Part shown: piece by piece, positions 1 to 6,171 of the stretch
How positions within the stretch are numbered: position 1 is the first letter of the stretch
Layout of the letters: each line of letters starts with the position of its first letter
Origin: Chloroflexota bacterium
GTDB lineage: Bacteria > Chloroflexota > Anaerolineae > UBA4142 > SHND01
DNA length: 64,000 bases
Assembly: GCA_004295045.1 (NCBI GenBank)
Contig: SHND01000071.1
Location: 1 to 64,000, forward strand
Reading direction: 5' to 3'
Made by a program: the position numbers and the translations under genes
The notes under the pieces: model-generated
Told to the model about the DNA's origin: nothing
The model's input: the letters and a program-made list of their open reading frames with translations, nothing else
Database searches by the model: none

Positions 1-82
1 AATCTTCAGTGATCCGAACCTTGACACCAAGTACAGAATCCACTTCAAAGTAGATTTTCCCACGCGGTGGCTTGGTTGACAT
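1..82 (-). CDS. Partial gene, small unknown protein (N-terminus only)
   Basis: A minus-strand ATG at 82 opens a frame that runs off the left edge; the 27 visible residues begin MSTKPPRGKIYFEVDSVLG. The visible N-terminus has the look of small single-domain proteins of about 90 aa, but that is too little to name a family. A sigma70-type promoter lies directly upstream on the same strand (-35 at 112-117, -10 at 90-95), which puts the expected transcription start almost at the ATG, so the message is probably leaderless. No Shine-Dalgarno sequence is present. The codons are open throughout the visible part. Confidence 0.55.
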   Translation of the reverse strand, partial: MSTKPPRGKIYFEVDSVLGVKVRITED

Positions 83-89
83 GTTTGCA

Positions 90-117
90 AGTATAAGTCA
101 TCCACTTTGCGTGTCAA
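90..117 (-). promoter_or_regulatory. Sigma70-like promoter of the partial minus-strand gene
   Basis: Read on the minus strand: TTGACA (112-117), a 16-nt spacer, TATACT (90-95). The start codon at 82 lies only 7 nt beyond the -10 box, so transcription would begin at or next to the ATG. Confidence 0.6.
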
Positions 118-154
118 CTCAAATTCGTCAAATCCAAGTTCCGTTCTGCGCGTT

Positions 155-183
155 TTGAGACTGCTTGACATCTCGCGTATAAT
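155..183 (+). promoter_or_regulatory. Sigma70-like promoter of the topoisomerase IB gene
   Basis: TTGAGA (155-160), a 17-nt spacer and a consensus TATAAT (178-183). It is divergent from the promoter at 90-117. Transcription would start near 190, only 5 nt before the TTG at 195, which bears on the choice of start codon for the downstream gene. Confidence 0.6.
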
Positions 184-194
184 ATCGCCTTGGA

Positions 195-2042
195 TTGGTT
201 GCGGACATATTTTTGTCCGCGATTCTTTTGTCAGGAGTAACGACTATCAAGTGGCAAATTTTGCGGCATAACGGCGTGGCATTTCCTCCCGATTATGAAC
301 CGCGTGGACTGAAAATAAAAATAAACGGACGCGTCGTCCAACTGGAACCGTTGCAAGAAGAAATGTTGATGGCATGGGCGAAAAAAATCGGCACGCCCTA
401 TGTGGACGATTCCGTTTTTCAAGAAAACTTTTTGCTCTCCTTGCGCGAACAATGGGCTGAACTGTTTGCCGATGTAAAAATTAGCGACATTGACTTTTCG
501 GAAATGTTTGAAATCGCGCAAAGTGAAAAGTTGGCGAATCTGCCGGAAGAGGAACGCAAAGAACTCTCCGCCCAGCGAAAAATTCAACGCGAAGAACTAA
601 AAGCAAAATTCGGACATGCGCGCGTAGATGACAATGAGGTCGAAATTGGCGCGTATCTCATCGAGCCGCCGGGAATTTTTATGGGACGCGGCGAACATCC
701 CTTGCGCGGGCGTTGGAAACCGCGCGTCTTTTCGTACCAAGTCACACTCAATTTGGATGAAGACGCGGAAATCCCGTACGCGCCGCACGGCGAATGGGCG
801 GGCGTTGTCAGTGAACATGATTCGTTATGGGTGGCGCGCTGGCTGGAAACGCTTACCGACAAGGTGAAATATGTGTGGCTCGCGGAGACTTCGCCGCTGC
901 GTCAAGAACGCGAACAAGCCAAGTATGATAAGGCAACTACTCTAAAAGGTAAGATTGACGCAGTGCTGACCGCGATTGGCAGGTCAATGAACAGTAAGGA
1001 TGCACAGGAACGCCAGCTCGCAACAGTTGCCTATCTCATTTATCGCCTTGCAATGCGCGTCGGCGACGAAAAGGATGAAGACGAAGCGGATACTGTTGGA
1101 GCGTCCACCTTGCGTGTCGAACATGTTACCGTGAGCGATGGAAAAATTGATTTTGATTTTCTTGGCAAAGATAGCGTGCGTTGGGAAAGGACGTTATTGG
1201 TACAAGACAATAATGATCGCGCGCTTGCCAAGAATTTGACCGCATTTATGGAGAGGAAATCGCGTGATGCACAGTTTTTCCCCGACGTTACATCACAGCA
1301 TGTGAACAAATTCTTGAAGAGTCTCAAGAATTCTAGAGGCAAGGTGATAATGAAAGATTTGTCCGCGAAAGTCTTTCGCACATATCTTGCAACGAATGAA
1401 GTGACGGGCTATTTGAAGAAGGGCGAGCAGGAAATTAAAGACAAATATGATGCAGAGCATTATGCCAAAATGGCAAATCTGCAAGCTGCGATAAAGTGCA
1501 ACCATAAACGCACGCCACCAAAAACATGGGATAATACCAGAAAAAAACTCGAAGATAGGGTTGCCATGCTAAGCGGGAAAGTGCCAGAATTCCCGAATCA
1601 CGGCGAAAAAAAGGAAGAGCTTCGCAAAGCCAAGACAATAGCGGCAGAAACCATCAAGACTACAAAGAACAAGCTCAAGCGCCTAAAGGCAGATAATGGG
1701 TCTGTTGATGCAAAAGAGATCGAGACTGCGAAGAAAACGGTCAAAGAGGCTGAAAAAAAATCCGAGCGAATCAGTAAGGAACTCGAAAAGCTTGAGCGTG
1801 CTATCACAAGTTACAAGAGCGCAAAATACAAAGCCGAGCGTTTTCGTGAGACCAAAGATTATGCACTTGGCACGTCCCTAAAAAACTATATTGACCCCAG
1901 AGCTTATAGTGAGTGGGATAGGAAGTGGAAGAAGGTTGGGTTTGACTGGAGGACACTCTATACCGGTTCACTGCGAAAGAAATTTACATGGGCGATGCAA
2001 GATAAGGATGCAGAAACACAACGAGATCAGGAAGAGGTTTAA
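195..2042 (+). CDS. Eukaryotic-type DNA topoisomerase IB
   Basis: Type IB topoisomerase: relaxes DNA supercoils by single-strand nicking through a 3'-phosphotyrosine. The protein aligns from end to end with the cellular eukaryotic enzyme and not with the short poxvirus/bacterial form: N-terminal core (KWQILRHNGVAFPP; IEPPGIFMGRG, about residues 19-165), catalytic core, a Lys/Glu-rich coiled-coil linker (about 445-550) and a C-terminal tyrosine domain. All five catalytic residues can be placed: R288 (LAMRVGDEKDEDEADTVG), K325 (FLGKDSVRW), R395 (AKVFRTY), H437 (KCNHKRTPPK) and the nucleophile Y565 (GTSLKNYIDPR). Numbering uses the TTG at 195. The start is uncertain: AGGAG at 233-237 has no ATG/GTG/TTG at proper distance (only ATC at 246), and homology begins at about residue 19. 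Base use is A-rich, especially in the linker, which may indicate transfer. Confidence 0.93.
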   Translation: MVADIFLSAILLSGVTTIKWQILRHNGVAFPPDYEPRGLKIKINGRVVQLEPLQEEMLMAWAKKIGTPYVDDSVFQENFLLSLREQWAELFADVKISDIDFSEMFEIAQSEKLANLPEEERKELSAQRKIQREELKAKFGHARVDDNEVEIGAYLIEPPGIFMGRGEHPLRGRWKPRVFSYQVTLNLDEDAEIPYAPHGEWAGVVSEHDSLWVARWLETLTDKVKYVWLAETSPLRQEREQAKYDKATTLKGKIDAVLTAIGRSMNSKDAQERQLATVAYLIYRLAMRVGDEKDEDEADTVGASTLRVEHVTVSDGKIDFDFLGKDSVRWERTLLVQDNNDRALAKNLTAFMERKSRDAQFFPDVTSQHVNKFLKSLKNSRGKVIMKDLSAKVFRTYLATNEVTGYLKKGEQEIKDKYDAEHYAKMANLQAAIKCNHKRTPPKTWDNTRKKLEDRVAMLSGKVPEFPNHGEKKEELRKAKTIAAETIKTTKNKLKRLKADNGSVDAKEIETAKKTVKEAEKKSERISKELEKLERAITSYKSAKYKAERFRETKDYALGTSLKNYIDPRAYSEWDRKWKKVGFDWRTLYTGSLRKKFTWAMQDKDAETQRDQEEV

Positions 2043-2044
2043 TC

Positions 2045-2074
2045 ATGGCGTGGGAGCTCCCACGCCATTTTCGA
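2045..2074 (+). terminator. Rho-independent terminator after the topoisomerase gene
   Basis: A perfect 24-nt palindrome (2045-2068, ATGGCGTGGGAG and its complement) starts 2 nt after the stop codon and is followed by a T-rich run. The stem is GC-rich. Confidence 0.7.
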
Positions 2075-2084
2075 TTTTCGAGCA

Positions 2085-2113
2085 TTGAAGCATCTATCAG
2101 GAAATGGTAAAAT
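2085..2113 (+). promoter_or_regulatory. Sigma70-like promoter of the Mrr-N domain gene
   Basis: TTGAAG (2085-2090), 17-nt spacer, TAAAAT (2108-2113). The same TTGAAx-17-TAAAAT pattern recurs at 2922-2950. Confidence 0.5.
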
Positions 2114-2149
2114 GAAACTGTACTTTCCATTTGAAGGAGTCTGCTCACA

Positions 2150-2719
2150 ATGAACCAGAAAGAAGTTGATGCTGGCTTTGACCTCATCCTTGATGAACTT
2201 AAAAAGGTTGTTGTTGAGTTAACGAAGGAAGGCGAGACAGCTTGGCAAAGCGGTGACTATGATAATGCAAAGGAGTTGGCAGAGAAAGGTACGCAACTTG
2301 CTGAGTTTCAGGAAAAGATAAAAAACCTGCGAAAAGAGTGGATGAGTATTTTTGCTGAAACCAGTCTCAGAAGATCAAGAAGGCGTACCACAAAGAACAA
2401 GCCCTTTAAGCGCCTTGCACGTGGTCGGCAAACTTCAAGAGATGAATTTATTGTCCCGATTCTCAAAGTGCTTGAAGATTCAGGCGGTTCGGATTCTGTC
2501 AAAAATGTTTTAGAAAAAGTAGAAGCATTGCTGGATGGGAAAATGAATTCCTATGATCGCCAAAATCTTGCTGCTTATCCTCATCCCCCGCGTTGGCGCA
2601 ATAACGTACAATGGGCTCGAAATAACATGGTGAGCGATGGGTTACTGGCAAAAGACTCTCCACGCGGAATTTGGGAGATTACTGAGAAAGGGCGAAAATT
2701 GCTAAAAAAGGAAAAATGA
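2150..2719 (+). CDS. Mrr-N-type winged-helix protein of unknown function
   Basis: 189 aa. The N-terminal third (about 1-65) is a charged helical, probably coiled-coil segment, followed by a basic stretch (RRSRRRTTKN). Residues about 95-187 match the Mrr N-terminal winged-helix domain: GGSDSVKNVLEKV, then a W-x-NNVQWARNNMVSDGLL core and RGIWEITEKGRKLL. In Mrr-type restriction proteins this domain recognises DNA, but no nuclease domain is present here, so this is more likely a DNA-binding or regulatory protein. Start supported by GGAG upstream of ATG 2150. It follows the topoisomerase gene but has its own promoter and the two are separated by a terminator. Confidence 0.75.
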   Translation: MNQKEVDAGFDLILDELKKVVVELTKEGETAWQSGDYDNAKELAEKGTQLAEFQEKIKNLRKEWMSIFAETSLRRSRRRTTKNKPFKRLARGRQTSRDEFIVPILKVLEDSGGSDSVKNVLEKVEALLDGKMNSYDRQNLAAYPHPPRWRNNVQWARNNMVSDGLLAKDSPRGIWEITEKGRKLLKKEK

Positions 2720-2779
2720 TGGTGCAAGACGACGAAAGTTTGAACGCAACGGACGATGGCGACGACGATTAACGCGATG

Positions 2780-2808
2780 AAAATGGATGGCGCAAGCCAT
2801 CCATTTTT
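2780..2808 (+). terminator. Rho-independent terminator
   Basis: Perfect 12-bp stem (2780-2791 with 2796-2807) closed by a GCAA tetraloop and running into T residues. It ends transcription from the Mrr-N domain gene 60 nt after its stop. Confidence 0.75.
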
Positions 2809-3195
2809 GTTGCGCGCCACAAGGCAAAAAACGCGCGTAAATTGCGGTAAATCCGCACATAGGCGACGCGGCGCGCGTCCGGCGGTGTTTCACTATTCGC
2901 AATTCACATTGACTATGCGTATTGAAACCGCGCGCGGGTGATGGTAAAATGCGCGTCAAGCACACGCGCGCGCGCTTTGCCACAAACATCTTTTGCGCGT
3001 TGTGATTGTTGAAGGATTGAGGTTGAAGACTGTTGCGTCGGGAGAGTACAGCTTGAGTTGTTTACCTATCAATGTGCATGGCGCGGATGGCGCGCCTGCA
3101 CGCGCAATTTTGTTTATTTGTCGGCGCACACATTCCCTTGGGCGTAGCGACGCTGACAATGTCCGGCACGAATTTGTTTGAGGTGAGGAGGAGAA
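2809..3195 (+). other. Intergenic region with promoter and long 5' leader
   Basis: No convincing gene. Open frames here lack ribosome-binding sites and family resemblance. It contains the promoter at 2922-2950, which implies a leader of roughly 240 nt in front of the LysM gene at 3196. No riboswitch or protein-leader motif was recognised in the leader. Confidence 0.5.
2922..2950 (+). promoter_or_regulatory. Sigma70-like promoter, long leader to LysM gene
   Basis: TTGAAA (2922-2927), 17-nt spacer, TAAAAT (2945-2950). The next gene starts at 3196. Confidence 0.5.
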
Positions 3196-4143
3196 ATGAA
3201 ATCTATGCATTTGCGTTTTGGATTGGCTGCCATTATTTGCGGCATTATCGCCGCGGCGCTGCTGCTTGCCGTTCCACCCACGACGAACGCGGCAGCAATT
3301 GATCATCAAACTGTCCAATCCGCTCAACCACAGCAAGGCGCATTTTGTACGGTGACTGTGCAGCGCGGCGAAGCGCTTTACATGATCGCGGCGCGTTTTC
3401 GTACAACCACCGCGTATCTTGCCGCGCTCAACAATCTTTTCAATCCAAATTACATTTATGCAGGCATGGTGTTAAAAGTTCCGTGCGCGCCGCAGCCGTG
3501 GCCGCAACCACAACCACAGCCCCAGCCGCATCCACAGCCGCAGCCCGGTCCCGGAATTTGCACGTACTATATCGTGCAGCGCGGTGATTGGTTGAAAACG
3601 ATCGCTTGGCGCTTTGGCGTATCGTGGCAAGCGATCGCGCAGGCGAATGGTTTGCACAATGCAAATTACATTTATGCGGGACAGCGGCTCGCCATTCCGT
3701 GCGCGCAGCCGATTCCTCCGGTTTGCCCCGGTTGCCCGCCGTGCCAAGGTTGCCCGCCACCCGTCCCGCCACCACAGCCGCCAGTGTGCCCGGGCTGTCC
3801 GCCGTGCCAAGGTTGTCCGCCGCCTGTTTATCCGACGCAGCCACCACCACCGACTGCGATCCCGGTTTACGCGAATGTGGAGATACGCGACGACTTTTTC
3901 GTTCCGCCGGTCATTACGGTTCGTCAATACCAATTCGTGCAGTGGACTAACAGAGGAAACAGACCTCACACGGTCACACAGGGACTTTGTCCTGGCGGAC
4001 AATGCGCACCCACGCCGGGTGGATTCAATTCCGGCGTGCTAAACCCGGGCGCTACGTTCGGGCATCAATTTACGCAGCTAGGTACCTTTGCGTACTTTGA
4101 TGCGGCAAGCGGAGTTGGCGGGACCGTAGCCGTAGTTCCGTAA
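3196..4143 (+). CDS. Secreted/anchored protein with two LysM domains and a degenerate cupredoxin domain
   Basis: 315 aa. An N-terminal signal or anchor helix (about 8-27) is followed by LysM domain 1 (about 51-97), a Pro/Gln linker, LysM domain 2 (about 121-169), two near-identical Cys/Pro-rich repeats (VCPGCPPCQGCPPP, about 176-211), and a C-terminal plastocyanin-like domain (about 226-315). LysM binds N-acetylglucosamine polymers, so the protein probably sits on the envelope. In the cupredoxin domain His258 (RPHTV) occupies the first copper-ligand position, but the usual C-terminal Cys-His-Met cluster is absent (AYFDAASGVGG), so copper binding of the blue type is unlikely. Strong AGGAGGAG site before ATG 3196. 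The next gene is a paralogue of the same architecture. Confidence 0.85.
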   Translation: MKSMHLRFGLAAIICGIIAAALLLAVPPTTNAAAIDHQTVQSAQPQQGAFCTVTVQRGEALYMIAARFRTTTAYLAALNNLFNPNYIYAGMVLKVPCAPQPWPQPQPQPQPHPQPQPGPGICTYYIVQRGDWLKTIAWRFGVSWQAIAQANGLHNANYIYAGQRLAIPCAQPIPPVCPGCPPCQGCPPPVPPPQPPVCPGCPPCQGCPPPVYPTQPPPPTAIPVYANVEIRDDFFVPPVITVRQYQFVQWTNRGNRPHTVTQGLCPGGQCAPTPGGFNSGVLNPGATFGHQFTQLGTFAYFDAASGVGGTVAVVP

Positions 4144-4156
4144 GTTTCAGCGCAGT

Positions 4157-4200
4157 GATGTGAAGCGATAGAGACGCCATCGCTTCACATCCCCTTTTTT
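4157..4200 (+). terminator. Rho-independent terminator between the two LysM genes
   Basis: Perfect 13-bp stem (4157-4169 with 4179-4191), 9-nt loop, then CCC and six T. It ends one base before the ATG of the following gene, leaving no space for a separate promoter or Shine-Dalgarno sequence. Confidence 0.8.
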
Positions 4201-4201
4201 C

Positions 4202-5143
4202 ATGAGCAGCCCCAGCGCCCCTCGTCGTTTCCCCATTCGCGGCTCGACGTTACTCGTAATCGTATTCCTTCTGGTAACAGTTCTGCCCGCGTTCATCGCG
4301 TTCGTGTTGACGCCGCAGGACGCTCTTGTCGTAACGAATGTGCAAGGGTGGAATGGCTGCGCGTATACGGTGCGGTACGGCGATAATCTATTTCGCATTG
4401 GTGTGCGCTACGGCGTGACGTATCAATATCTCGCGCAAATCAACGGCATCTACAATCCGAATTATGTGTACGCCGGACAATTGATCAGCGTACCGTGCCG
4501 ACCCGTTGCGTACGAAAATTATCGTCCCGCCCCCAAAGTGCCTCCTCAACCCTGGCCCTGTCCGTGGTCGGGTGCATCTACGTGGTCGTGGTGCCAGCCG
4601 CCTGAACCTCCTCCCAACTGCGGACCGACGATTCAATATTCTGTCCTTGCCGGCGATAACTTGTTTCGCATCGCCGTCAACCACGGGTCCACCATTCCAT
4701 GGGTTCGCAACCAAAACAATCTGTGGGGGCAGGTCCTTCGTCCCGGCATGATACTTGAGGTGCCGTGCCAGGGCTTTGTGACGTACGGACCGAACGTCTG
4801 GACGCGCACGCCGACACCGGGCGGTAACGGAATCGTTACCGCGACGCCCGTGCCGACGGTGATTCCAAACGACAACATTCGTATGCGGAATGGACAATTC
4901 CGACCCGGACAAAAGAGCGTCGTCGTTGGCACGACAGTAACGTGGGAGAATACCGAAGGTGAGAACGGTCCGGCTTATATCATTCAAAGTTCGCCCAACG
5001 TGCCGGCGGACCAACAATTTGTGTCCCCGCCAGTCCCGCCCGGACAGACCTTTAGCCACACCTTTAGTCAGCCGGGCATCTATCAATACTTTTCGCCCTC
5101 GTTCCCCGAAACGATGACTGGTACGATTACGGTGAATCAATAA
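4202..5143 (+). CDS. Anchored protein with two LysM domains and a degenerate cupredoxin domain (paralogue)
   Basis: 313 aa. A basic N-terminus (RRFPIRG) precedes one hydrophobic helix (about 16-36), so this is probably an uncleaved anchor. LysM domains lie at about 53-99 and 145-189 (both with GDNLFRI), joined by a Trp/Pro-rich linker; a Thr/Pro linker leads to a cupredoxin-like domain (about 225-312). The copper ligands are mostly lost: the His position reads GPAYI and the C-terminal cluster reads YFSPSFPETM. Same architecture as the preceding gene, so probably a duplication. The ATG at 4202 lies directly after a terminator T-tract with no ribosome-binding site, so expression depends on read-through or an unusual start; no better start precedes the membrane helix. 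Confidence 0.8.
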   Translation: MSSPSAPRRFPIRGSTLLVIVFLLVTVLPAFIAFVLTPQDALVVTNVQGWNGCAYTVRYGDNLFRIGVRYGVTYQYLAQINGIYNPNYVYAGQLISVPCRPVAYENYRPAPKVPPQPWPCPWSGASTWSWCQPPEPPPNCGPTIQYSVLAGDNLFRIAVNHGSTIPWVRNQNNLWGQVLRPGMILEVPCQGFVTYGPNVWTRTPTPGGNGIVTATPVPTVIPNDNIRMRNGQFRPGQKSVVVGTTVTWENTEGENGPAYIIQSSPNVPADQQFVSPPVPPGQTFSHTFSQPGIYQYFSPSFPETMTGTITVNQ

Positions 5144-5157
5144 GCGAAGAAGAAATA

Positions 5158-5195
5158 CGAGCCGGGCGCTTGCAAGCGCCCGGCTCGTTCTTTTT
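5158..5195 (+). terminator. Strong rho-independent terminator
   Basis: A 30-nt perfect palindrome (5158-5187, CGAGCCGGGCGCTTG and its complement) followed by TTCTTTTT, 14 nt after the stop of the second LysM gene. Confidence 0.85.
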
Positions 5196-5222
5196 GACGC
5201 GGCGCGTATTCTTTTTTATACT
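5194..5222 (+). promoter_or_regulatory. Sigma70-like promoter of the small SH3-like gene
   Basis: TTGACG (5194-5199), 17-nt spacer, TATACT (5217-5222). The -35 box overlaps the last T residues of the preceding terminator. Confidence 0.65.
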
Positions 5223-5249
5223 CGCGCGAAATAGATGCAGGAGTTGTAT

Positions 5250-5489
5250 ATGGCGTTTAAAGTTGGCGACCGTGTCCGTTTCAAAAATTTAGGAAAATTT
5301 AAACGGCGTCCGTTGTTTCCACCGCCTGCGGTTGGCACGCCGCATTCGTACGAAGGCGAATTGGGAACGGTAGTGTACATTCCCGACGCGGAACGCATCG
5401 CCGTGCGTCCCGACGGTAAAGAACACGCGCACGGCGCGCAAGCGGGCTGGGTCTTTCGCCCTGAAGAATTGGAGGTGGTGAATGAATAA
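5250..5489 (+). CDS. Small SH3-like/KOW-like protein, unknown function
   Basis: 79 aa from ATG 5250, chosen because AGGAG (5239-5243) sits 6 nt upstream; an ATG at 5235 would put that site inside the gene. The protein opens with FKVGDRVRFKNLG and contains GELGTVVYIPDAERIAVRPDG and WVFRPEELEVV, a beta-barrel pattern seen in small SH3/KOW-like modules that often bind nucleic acid or protein. No catalytic motif. It stands alone with its own promoter. Confidence 0.6.
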   Translation: MAFKVGDRVRFKNLGKFKRRPLFPPPAVGTPHSYEGELGTVVYIPDAERIAVRPDGKEHAHGAQAGWVFRPEELEVVNE

Positions 5490-5562
5490 TATTCGCCGCT
5501 TTACAAATGGTATAGAGGGATGGTATGCGTATTAGGTGAACTACTTGCCAAGAAATCACAAG

Positions 5563-5838
5563 TTATTTCGTGAACGTGTTTGCCGACTCGGTGGGCTGTA
5601 ATTCTGCTTCCATCTTGTACAAATAATCAGGCGCAATGTCTGCGCGATTGGGCCAGGTAACGGTCCGCGAATCGGGGTCAAGATATGCCAGCGCGAAATA
5701 CGCAGGGTCTCGCAACGGCTCGAAAATTGGACCGTATAATTCGTGTCGCAAGTTCACGCGTTTTCTAACACCGTTATCGAATTCGAGTTCGAGTGAATGA
5801 GGTCCCACCACTTGAACATGGGTTATGTGAATAATCAT
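5563..5838 (-). CDS. DUF2442-family protein
   Basis: 91 aa. It carries the DUF2442 pattern: a start with ITHVQVVGPHSLELEFDNG, then a VNLRHELYGPIFEPLRDPAYF segment and a TVTWPNRADIAPDYLY end. DUF2442 proteins are small, often found in toxin-antitoxin-like pairs with DUF4160. Here the DUF4160 gene lies directly upstream on the same strand with 15 nt between them, so the two form one transcription unit. Biochemical role unknown. Confidence 0.8.
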   Translation of the reverse strand: MIIHITHVQVVGPHSLELEFDNGVRKRVNLRHELYGPIFEPLRDPAYFALAYLDPDSRTVTWPNRADIAPDYLYKMEAELQPTESANTFTK

Positions 5839-5853
5839 CTCGTTGCTTTCAGA

Positions 5854-6114
5854 TTAATCTAACGGCGCAATATCTAGCAAGGGCAATCCCGCGCGCGCCA
5901 ATTCCCAGTTAGCGCGCAGTTCACCTTGATGAATTGCTGCCCATTCAAATACCAAAGCGCGTGTCGGACGCTTCAATTCGCCTTCCAAAATTAAAATTGG
6001 GTCAATGCCCACTTCTGCTTCTTCAGCGCCGCGTTCCGCATGAAAATGTGCCGGTGGATGCTCACGATAATACATTTGAATCTTGATTCCGCGAAAGGTG
6101 GAAATTGTTGGCAC
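5854..6114 (-). CDS. DUF4160-family protein
   Basis: 86 aa from a GTG at 6114. The DUF4160 signature is clear: PTISTFRGIKIQMYYREHPPAHFHAERG, then a RALVFEWAAIHQGELRANWELA helix. The start is set by homology and by a promoter whose expected transcription start coincides with this GTG, so the transcript is likely leaderless; longer in-frame starts upstream would overlap guaA. First gene of a two-gene unit with the DUF2442 gene, an arrangement widely seen and suspected to be toxin-antitoxin-like, though unproven. Confidence 0.75.
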   Translation of the reverse strand: MPTISTFRGIKIQMYYREHPPAHFHAERGAEEAEVGIDPILILEGELKRPTRALVFEWAAIHQGELRANWELARAGLPLLDIAPLD

Positions 6115-6120
6115 GCGAAA

Positions 6121-6149
6121 AGTATAAAGGAGGCGGAAACCCATGTCAA
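6121..6149 (-). promoter_or_regulatory. Sigma70 promoter of the DUF4160-DUF2442 unit
   Basis: Minus strand TTGACA (6144-6149), 17-nt spacer, TATACT (6121-6126). The GTG start at 6114 lies 6 nt beyond the -10 box, so the message would be leaderless. It is divergent from guaA, whose ATG is at 6172. Confidence 0.7.
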
Positions 6150-6171
6150 ACAACCATTTAGGAATTGCCCA

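Noticed and set aside
165..183. TTGACA at 165-170 with TATAAT at 178-183 as one promoter
   Set aside because: Only 7 nt lie between them; TTGAGA at 155-160 gives the correct 17-nt spacing.
2716..2772. 18-codon acidic frame overlapping the Mrr-N gene stop (ATGA)
   Set aside because: Very short, low complexity, no independent ribosome-binding site; could not be supported as a gene.
2993..3181. 62-codon frame in the leader of the LysM gene
   Set aside because: No ribosome-binding site, no family resemblance, irregular composition.
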